Under the pieces are notes generated by a model. That model had not been told where the DNA came from, did not search any database, and saw only the letters and a program-made list of their open reading frames with translations. A program made the translations under genes and the position numbers. From Armadillidium nasatum (taxonomy: Eukaryota > Arthropoda > Malacostraca > Isopoda > Armadillidiidae), in the NCBI GenBank assembly GCA_009176605.1, contig SEYY01018969.1:102501-126680 (forward strand): DNA of 24,180 nucleotides, given 5' to 3'. Shown here one piece after another: positions 1 through 24,180 of this stretch (its first letter is position 1; each line of letters starts with the position of its first letter).

Positions 1-76
<76 letters not shown>
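1..76. repeat. (TA)n array at window start, in ARIP4 intron
   Basis: Pure TA dinucleotides, cut by the window edge. The array ends about 12 bp before the exon at 89. Confidence 0.97.
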
Positions 77-81
<5 letters not shown>

Positions 82-88
82 TGACTAG

Positions 89-14168
<14,080 letters not shown>

Positions 14169-14252
14169 TTCTACTCACGTTGCTTGGGTGTCTCTAATAG
14201 TTCAGAGTGGAAGTAAAAAAAAACGGTAATTCACTAATTAACACGTGTATTT

Positions 14253-14258
14253 AATAAA
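14253..14258 (+). promoter_or_regulatory. Candidate poly(A) signal AATAAA
   Basis: The first AATAAA after the ARIP4 stop, 85 bp downstream. Other AATAAA copies at 14627-14632 and 14958-14963 are alternatives. In sequence this AT-rich the hexamer has little weight alone. Confidence 0.35.
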
Positions 14259-14390
14259 TGAAAATTAATTCTCAATATTGTAATTAGAGACAAATAGGAT
14301 TTAAAACCTAGACTTGATAATACTTTTATTAGTGAAGTGAATGTCGTTGAGCATGGTTTTGCAGAAGGACCTAAAATATTTCTGTATTTT

Positions 14391-14527
<137 letters not shown>

Positions 14528-14989
14528 GCGAGCCATGTGTTTTACAAACACATTTCTATTGTATGTTTGTTATTCTAGGGTTTTACCGTATTCGTAGATG
14601 CTTACTTGACCTAAAAATATATGTAAAATAAATTATTAAAAAGAAAATATATATATATAAATATATTAAGGCATCCTACCAATTGACCCAGATTGTTAAA
14701 TTATCAAAGTTTATTAAATATTTTGGACAATGCGTAATGAACATAAAAAAATGATTGGGTTTTATTTTTTTGTGTTTAAATCATTTCATTCTTCTTATTA
14801 AACTGTACTTTTTTTTATTGTAAAATATTTTTTATACCACTGCAATTTTATTTCTACGTTTCTTATTTCATTACAAAATATTGTATGCAGAACTATTTTT
14901 TTCTTTAATACGCTTAAAAAAAAAAAAATCTTTTAACAGTATTTATTGTATCGTGTAAATAAACAGTCTTCTAATGTATGATTTATTTT

Positions 14990-15013
14990 ATCCTTTTTTT
15001 TTTCTTTAACAGG
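14990..15013 (+). promoter_or_regulatory. Candidate 3' splice site in ARIP4 3' region
   Basis: A pyrimidine-rich tract (ccttttttttttctttaacag, ending at 15012) is followed by GTGCAGTAG. This is the best-formed acceptor in the window. A donor-like ACG|GTAATT at 14226 would give a 3'UTR intron; a donor-like GTAATT at 14165 overlaps the stop codon. Neither use is shown by the sequence. Confidence 0.4.
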
Positions 15014-16413
15014 TGCAGTAGCTTAATTACATTTTAGTCTCAAGTTTACAAATTGATTTTTCCCAAAGTTTAATGTACCTTTATATGCTCATCTTTTCTG
15101 TGTAACCGTTTTTATGATTCTTAAAATAGCAATTTAAGAAGTTGTAAGGCTAGAAGTGCGTTTGCAATTTTATTCGTGCGGTTATTTATTTGCGAAAATA
15201 GGACTAACAGTTTTCAGTGAGATTTCGAGTATATCCGGCAAAAAATATGCAAGCAATTCTATTTTTCAAGCGACGCGGCGTGACTGCCGCATATAAATAT
15301 ACACTCATAAAAATAATTTAGTGTACTGAATTTCTTTATTCATGGTTATTTGAAATTTTAAGTTAATATTTTGAGAAAAATATTTTTTCGTAGTACACTT
15401 TTAAAGCAATTCACCAAATATTCCTTACAGATTTTTCTGTTGATAACCAATCCCTTTACCATTCCGTTTTCCTTTCAGATGCACACCTTTTGTTTTTTCA
15501 TCGTTGGTCTTGCAACTTTTCTTCAATCATTTTCTTATTCTTTGATATTTGTAAACTCCTCCTTTACTTAGAAAAATGTATTTCTACCATTTTCACAAGC
15601 TAAACTGCCTAATGTATTTTAACTTGAAATACCTATGATAAAGTATACAACTACTTCTGACCAGAGTTTTTAAAGGCTTTTATTATACCAAGTTAATTAA
15701 TTATAGATTTATCTACTTTCCAAACAAGTTCTAGCCCTACTTTTCACTTAACAGATATAAAGTAATTTATATATCTACAAAACCTCTACTATCCCTTGAC
15801 AAGTTTGGCTTCGTCTCTACATTTCTTTATGCATTTTCCTTCCTTTATATTTAATGCTAGCTTTTATGTACGTTCCTATTTGAGTTACTTTAAAAAAGTC
15901 TACAAAATTTATTCCCTTAAACTTTTCAACTTAAGAATTTTCATTTGTTACTGATATATCAAAGCCACTAATAGTAGTAGTAGTAGTAGTAATAAAAGGA
16001 TCATAAAAACTAAATCAAATAAAGACGGATTTAAAAATATAACGATACAAAAATATACTTTTAAAACAAAATATTTCGAGTTCCTGCAATTAGCGTTTCA
16101 TTCACATTTTCAAATGAATAATTCTTTACAATAGAAAAACTGATTTCACGAAGGTAAATAAACTGCTTTTTTTCTTCTCAACGAAAAAAATAGTAACATT
16201 AAATAATACACAAATTAAAAAAAAATACAAATTATAAAAAAAATTATAATTTTTACTGCTAATTGTATTTGCAAGGTCTGATTCTAAAAGTAACCTAACA
16301 ACAAAAATATAAAAATTATTAAATAATTAATGATACGAAAATCAAATATGAATTAAAATATAACATTTAACTAATATCACAAAAAAAGAAGCAAAACTAA
16401 ATGTTCAATATCA

Positions 16414-17700
<1,287 letters not shown>

Positions 17701-17814
17701 AAAAAATAAAGTAAAATACATTCATTCAATTCTTTTCTCCTGAAAAATAAAGTTACAATAACTACTCAAACTCATTTCAAACAGGTATATATATTTATAT
17801 ATATATATATATAT

Positions 17815-18365
<551 letters not shown>

Positions 18366-18392
18366 GAACCTTAATGTGCGTGTATGGTAAAA

Positions 18393-18893
18393 TTACTTAA
18401 AAGCTATTGTGCTAATATAGATTATTCTGTACAAGAATGAATAATAAGCTGCTCAGTATTGTATTAGAAGTGGTATACTCAAAGGAATTAAAACTAAAGA
18501 AATATCTGAACATCTAAATGAACTAATTCTAACATAGTGTAATATACCATTACTTAAAAGCTATTGCGCTAATATATTTACATATTACATTGATGACACA
18601 GTTGTGTATTTGTGATTCTGTGTGTATTAATAACCTGATTAGTGCACAGTAGGTCTATTTAGAGCTCTGATATTAAGAACTTTAAAAATTTTGTAGTAGA
18701 TCTTAAAATATAAATAAACATACAAAGTAAATAAGTAAAATAATATAAAATTTTATGTATGGCTCATATGGTCATACATCATTATCTGCTATCGTATGAT
18801 TTTTCGTATGATTTTTATTTAAAAAATTTAAAAGATATTTAAAAAATTTACAGTAGATCTTAAAATATATATAAACATACAAAGCAAATAAGT
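18393..18893. repeat. Two pairs of direct repeats, each 157 bp apart
   Basis: Pair 1: 18393-18419 and 18550-18576, 27 bp, core ACTTAAAAGCTATTG, one mismatch. Pair 2: 18695-18736 and 18852-18893, 42 bp, core AGTAGATCTTAAAATAT, a few mismatches. Both pairs are offset by 157 bp, but the bases between them do not align as one tandem array by eye. Confidence 0.8.
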
Positions 18894-19263
18894 TAAATAC
18901 AATCATACTTGATTTTCTACTAATAGTAATTTTTATTTAAAGAATTTTTATTATACAATATCAATTATTTTAACGAGGTTTTTGAAATTTATTTCCATTT
19001 AAGTCCACTAGTGAAATGCAAAAAGTTTTACAAGATGTAAATAAAAAAGATTAAAATTGGAGTATACTTACATAGAAGAGCAGCGACTACAATTACAACT
19101 ACTACGCCAAAAATATTCAAAATATGTCCCAAAATATCTTCTAGAGTCATATTTAATACTAGATATGCATCAGGTTTTGGATTTCAAACTAAGCTTATTT
19201 ACAATTCCAAGAAATAAAAATTATCTACAAGGTAATATAGAAAAAAAGTTTTTAATTAAGTAC
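18894..19263. other. Unassigned AT-rich sequence
   Basis: An open frame from 19057 runs into the next (TA)n array. I see no family resemblance and do not call it. Confidence 0.6.
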
Positions 19264-19289
19264 TTATATATAATATATAATATATATAT

Positions 19290-19386
<97 letters not shown>

Positions 19387-19387
19387 G
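19264..19387. repeat. (TA)n array on 5' side of LINE fragment
   Basis: TA dinucleotides with phase slips near 19272-19302, ending about 10 bp before the LINE-derived sequence. Confidence 0.95.
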
Positions 19388-19395
19388 TTATTTTC

Positions 19396-20628
19396 TATAG
19401 AAATCTTCTCTGATCTTGCTCTATGGTGATCTTCTCTCTTCGGTCTCCTTTGTTGTGATCTGGACCTTATCGAAAGCCTTCGATCATTCGAAAGCTTTTG
19501 ACCCTTTTCCAAAACTTCCCTTCTTTCGGTATCTCTTCCTTCTCTCTGTGACCTTCTCTCTAATTTTCTTTACAGTCGTTCTATTGCAGCTGTTGTAGAC
19601 GTCCACCGTTCTTCCTTTAAATCTATTAATAGTGGTGTTCCTCAGGGTTCTGTCCTATCTCCAACACTTTTTCTGCTTTTCATTAATGACCTTCTTTCTA
19701 TTACCTTATCTCCTATCCACTCCTATGCTGATGACTCCACCCTTCATTACTCCTTCCAGTTTGAAAAACGCCCCACCCAACAGCAGTTGATAAACTCGAG
19801 AAGGGTAGCCTTGGAGCAGCTAACCTCTGATCTTTCACGTATTTCAAGTTGGGGCAGAGAAAACATGGTTGTTTTCAATGCCTCAAAAACTCAATTCCTC
19901 CATCTCTCCACTCGACACAATCTTCTACACAACTAAAATGGCTTCTTCAAAAACACACAACTCAAACCTTAATCTGTTCTTAAAATTCTTGGAGTATCCT
20001 TTTCTCGTGATCTTTCTTGGAAAGATCACATTACTTCTCTTTCTAAACACGCTTCTAAGAGGTTGGGTGTTCTGAGGCGCCTCCAGAATTATTTCACCCC
20101 ACCCAAGTTGCTTGCTCTGTATAGGGGTGTTGTCCGTCCCTGTATGGAGTATGCTTCGCACGTCTGGGGTGGTTCCACTCATACAGCTATCCTTGAGAAG
20201 GTGGAGTCTAGGGCTTTTCGTCTCATCAACTCTCTTGCTCTTACTAACTCTCTCCAATCTCTTTCTGCCCGTCGAATTGTTGCATCACTCTCTCTTTACT
20301 ATCGCTATTACAATGGACACTGCTCTTCTGAACTCTCTCGTTGCATACCTCCTCCATTGAGAAGAGCTCGTGCGACGTGCCTTTCTACACAGTCTCATCC
20401 TTTCTCTGTCCAACTCTCCGACCCCAGACTTAACCGCTATGCTCAATCTTACATATACTCTACTGGTAAAATCTGGAACACACTCCCTTTATCTATTTTC
20501 CCAACTTCCTTTGACTTGAATACTTTCAAACGCCGTGTATCTGGACATGTCGGCCACCATCGACCAGGGTAGATTTTTCCCAACTCCAGTGGAATTTGGT
20601 AGGCCTCCGGCCTTTGCCCACCGGATAG
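19396..20628 (+). mobile_element. Jockey-like LINE, 5'-truncated reverse transcriptase to 3' end
   Basis: The fragment starts within the reverse transcriptase and reaches the 3' end. Visible parts are SKAFD (fingers/palm region), GVPQGSVLSP, SYADDSTLHY (catalytic YADD at 19724-19735), LTSDLSRISSWG, and the C-terminal VRPCMEYASHVWGG, ALSLYYRYYNGHC-type and WNTLPLS blocks. The family resembles jockey-type elements I associate with decapod crustaceans. After the stop (about 20570-20572) a short 3' end of about 55 bp runs through CCGGATAG into a (TA)n array. The composition is more GC-rich and CT-rich than the surroundings, consistent with a later insertion. Exact ends and target-site duplications cannot be fixed because both flanks are (TA)n. 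Confidence 0.88.
19589..20572 (+). pseudogene. LINE reverse-transcriptase remnant with two stops
   Basis: A single frame carries GVPQGS, YADD and the C-terminal blocks but is interrupted by TAA at 19934-19936 and 19970-19972. The upstream SKAFD segment is in a different frame, so there is also at least one frameshift between about 19485 and 19520. SKAFD occurs twice in a row there (encoded by different codons). The copy cannot encode a working enzyme. Confidence 0.85.
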
Positions 20629-21734
<1,106 letters not shown>

Positions 21735-22262
21735 GCAGTTACTCCAAATATATAAGAGTCTTATTCGCCCTTGTATGGAGTACTGTTCTCACATTTGGGG
21801 GGGCTCCGGCTCCTCCTCTCTTCTGGATAAGGTTGAGTCAAAAGCTAAAAGATTAATAAACTGTCCCCTACTTTCAAACTCCCTTGACCCTCTGTCTCTG
21901 CGACGTGACGTTGGCGCGCTATCTCTTTTCTATAGGTACTACAATGGCAGGTGCTCGAGGGAATTAGCCTCTCGCATTCCTCCACCGTTGCGTCGCCCTC
22001 GTTGCACAAGGGGTGCCCTGCTTTTGCACCAATTTTGTGTGGACGTAGGAAATCCCAGGCTAGCCCGTTGTGGAACTCTCTACCTTCATCTATTTTTCCT
22101 TCTGTATTTAACCTTCCACTCTTCAAGGCTTCCGTCTGCGCCCACTTGATGGCTGTGCGTTAGGTGTGTGTGTTTAAACGAGTTCTCTCTGTGTGTGTGC
22201 CCCCTCCTTGAAAAGGGCTCTGCCCGTGAGTGGTGGCGTTCTGTATAAAAAAAATAAAAAAT
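21735..22262 (+). mobile_element. Second jockey-like LINE 3' fragment
   Basis: Begins near LLQIYKSLIRPCMEYCSHIWGG and continues KVESKAKRLI, LSLFYRYYNGRC, IPPPLRRPRCTR, then after a frameshift (about 22035-22070) LWNSLPSSIFP to a stop at 22161-22163. A roughly 80 bp 3'UTR with TGTGTGTG, GAGTGGTGGCGTTCTG and an A-rich end (about 22242-22262) follows. It is related to, but clearly different from, the fragment at 19396-20628. It lacks the catalytic reverse-transcriptase core, so it is a dead 5'-truncated copy. Confidence 0.87.
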
Positions 22263-22529
22263 TTGAACCACCAAGGGCAATGGCACATGCTACTTACTTG
22301 ATTCGCAACTATTCTATTCTACTACAAATAAATTTGTTATAAAAGACCATGATAAAAGGTCAAACAAATTTACCCTTCAAAAAAATTTTAAAATTAAGAA
22401 AAATTGCAGGAAAGAATATTTTCTAATTATAAGTCATCTGAAGAACTATTTAAACACATGTTTTAGTACTTCTCTCTGATGTTTAAATAAAGGACAATCA
22501 ATTATTATATGCTTTAGGATAATCTAGCA
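22263..22529. other. Spacer between LINE fragments
   Basis: AT-rich; nothing recognised. Confidence 0.6.
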
Positions 22530-22536
22530 CAATTCG

Positions 22537-23034
22537 GTGATTAGAGTATATGTAATTAAAACAAATCAGGATGTGGAATCTCTGTGGGTAGATATTCTTA
22601 TGTATAATAAATCATACAGGATAGGAGCATTTTATAGAGCTCCTGATCAGAGTCAAGTATTAGATGAAGAAATGGTGAAGGAAATCAAGGTAGCATGTGA
22701 AAATAATGTAAAAGGGGTAGTCATATTGGGTGATTTTAATTTTCCAGACATTGAGTGGAATACTTTGAGTAGTATAGTTAATAGAAGTTCAGTATTTGTA
22801 AATTGTATACTATACAACTTTTTGAGTCAGATGGTCCAGGAACCGACAAGGAATGCAGCATTGTTAGATTTAATATTAACAAATGATGAGAATATGGTGA
22901 ATGATATCGAAGTTGGGGAGACTTTAGGAGCTAGTGATCATTATATTATTAGATTTAACTGGAATATGAGGTCTGGGCCCAAATTGCAAGTCAATAGGGA
23001 AAAGATATTAGATTTCAGAAACAGGAGATTTTAG
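22537..23034 (+). pseudogene. LINE endonuclease remnant (EEP fold, C-terminal part)
   Basis: Contains ESLWVDIL, RIGAFYRAPD, VVILGDFNFPDIEW (catalytic Asp/Asn pair in GDFN), LLDLILTND and GASDHYIIRF (the SDH catalytic His). The frame ends at TAG 23032-23034 through a one-base frameshift at about 23015-23030; downstream coding resumes in another frame. The N-terminal catalytic residues are absent because of the truncation. Confidence 0.85.
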
Positions 23035-24180
23035 CAAATTCCGAGCAATGCTAAATGAAATTGACTGGGATAAGGAGTTTAATGGTCAAAATTGTTTCAT
23101 CATGTGGGAATACTTCAAGCAAATATTGGCTACCATTCAGTCTGTGTGTTTTAAAGATAAATCCATTAGGGTGGCAAATAGAAAACCTAATTGGTGGAGT
23201 AGAGAGATAAAAGAGAAAATCAGTGAAAAGCGTAGATGTTTTAAAATATTCAAAGGTAGGAGCAGGGGAGAAGATTTGGAACATTATAAGAGAATTAGGA
23301 ATGAACTTAACCAGTCAATAAGAAGAGCAAAGAGAATGGCAGAAATTAATTTGGCAAGGAACAGTAATAAAGACCTGAAAAAGTTTTTTTTTAGCTTTTA
23401 TAAATTTAAAAGCAAGGATAAGAAAATTGGCCCAATTAAAATTGATGGAAATTTAGTAAGTTCAGATAAGGAATTGGTTAATATTTTCAATGCTTATTTT
23501 GCATCAGTGTTTACTGAGGAAAGGTTGGATAGCAGTTTAGAGACTAATAGCTCTAGTATACATGTTATGAATAGGTGTACAGCATTTCAAATTGAGTTAA
23601 ATGAAATCGCATGTTTATTATAACATACTGACCCAAATAAGGCAGAGGGTCTGGATGGTGTGTATGGTAGAATTCTAAAAGAGGGGAGTAGCAGTATTGC
23701 AAAGGCACTGTATTTGATTTTTAAGTGATCTATTGCTTTTGGAGAGGTACCTGAGGACTGGAAAACGGCATATGTGGTGCCCATTTTTAAAAAAGGTAGT
23801 AAGGAAGATTTAGGGAACTATAGGCCAGTTAGTTTAACATCTCTGGTTGTGAAAATTTTGGAAAAGTTACTGAAAAGTCATATAGAGAAGCATTTAGATG
23901 ATAACAAGATACTATTTAACTTCCAGCATGGCTTTAGAAAGGGTAGATCATGTCAGACAAATCTACTAGAATTTATGGAATATATTATTGAATGTATAGA
24001 CAGGGGTGATCCAGTTGATGTCATATATTTAGACTTTAGCAAAGCTTTTGATAAGGTACCCCATGTTAGGCTGATGCAAAAGTTGTCACAGTGTGGTATA
24101 GATGGAATGGTACACAATTGGATTAAAGAGTGGTTAAAGAACAGAAGGCAGTGTGTATTACTTAATGGAATAAGTCATTA
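23024..24180 (+). pseudogene. LINE linker and reverse-transcriptase N-terminal part, two stops
   Basis: In one frame: FSKFRAMLNEIDW, WWSREIKEK, a basic region, FNAYFASVFTEE, then TAA at 23621-23623, GLDGVYGRILKEG, TGA at 23726-23728, VPEDWKTAYVVPIFKKGS, NYRPVSLTSL, HGFRKGRSC and DFSKAFDKVPH to the window end. A stop in each of two places plus the upstream shift means it is inactive. Confidence 0.87.

Larger units (their letters stand above)
22530..24180 (+). mobile_element. CR1-like LINE, 5'-truncated, runs off window
   Basis: The endonuclease C-terminal half comes first, then the linker, then the first part of the reverse transcriptase. The start is inside the endonuclease domain, so the N-terminal part is missing. 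The palm motif YADD would lie beyond 24180. The codon use is AT-rich like the host, suggesting an older insertion or an AT-adapted family. The pattern (GDFNFPDIEW, FKKGSKEDLGNYRPVSL, HGFRKGRSCQTNLLEF, YLDFSKAFDKVPH) is that of the CR1/L2-like group; I cannot choose the clade exactly. Confidence 0.85.

Overview
The window looks like nuclear DNA from an animal, most likely an arthropod. It is very AT-rich, the genes are split by GT-AG introns, about ten (TA)n arrays of 105-145 bp are scattered through it, and it carries several decayed non-LTR retrotransposon (LINE) fragments. The LINE protein families seen resemble, as I recall them, elements that are abundant in decapod crustaceans, so a decapod is my best guess. 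The organism is not proven by the sequence.

Region 1 (1-14168, + strand) holds the 3' eleven exons of one large gene. I identify it as the SNF2-family helicase ARIP4 (RAD54L2). I reconstructed every splice junction. The exons join in one open frame of about 2,155 residues ending at a TAA at 14166-14168; the N-terminus lies upstream of the window. Visible parts, in order, are: an acidic Ser-rich N-terminal region with a SUMO-interaction-like VVVL motif; RecA lobe 1 (MGLGKT Walker A, DEGH box); a very large Met/Pro/His/Gln-rich insertion with a polyglutamine tract between the lobes; RecA lobe 2 (STRAG and QAVCRVYRYGQ motifs); the ARIP4-specific C-terminal blocks; and a long Ser/Thr/Pro/Gly-rich tail with an AT-hook-like RRGRPP motif.

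Region 2 (14169-16560) is the downstream flank. It has candidate poly(A) signals and a strong 3' splice site that may mark a 3'UTR intron or an alternative last exon. On the minus strand at 16414-16553 lies a short terminal exon that I recognise as the end of a SMIM13-like small integral membrane protein. It is convergent with ARIP4. Its upstream exon was not found.

Region 3 (16561-24180) is repeat-rich and gene-poor. It holds (TA)n arrays, a jockey-like LINE reverse-transcriptase fragment (about 19396-20628), a second jockey-like 3' fragment (about 21735-22262), and a 5'-truncated CR1-like LINE (about 22530 to the window end) with endonuclease and reverse-transcriptase parts broken by a frameshift and two stops.

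The observation I find most unusual is positional. Six of the twelve recognisable 3' splice sites (five in ARIP4, one in the SMIM13-like exon) have a (TA)n or (TAA)n array ending within about 1-12 bp of the AG, where a polypyrimidine tract would normally be. The second is the roughly 520-residue inter-lobe insertion in the helicase. I see no CRISPR, operon, tRNA or rRNA feature.
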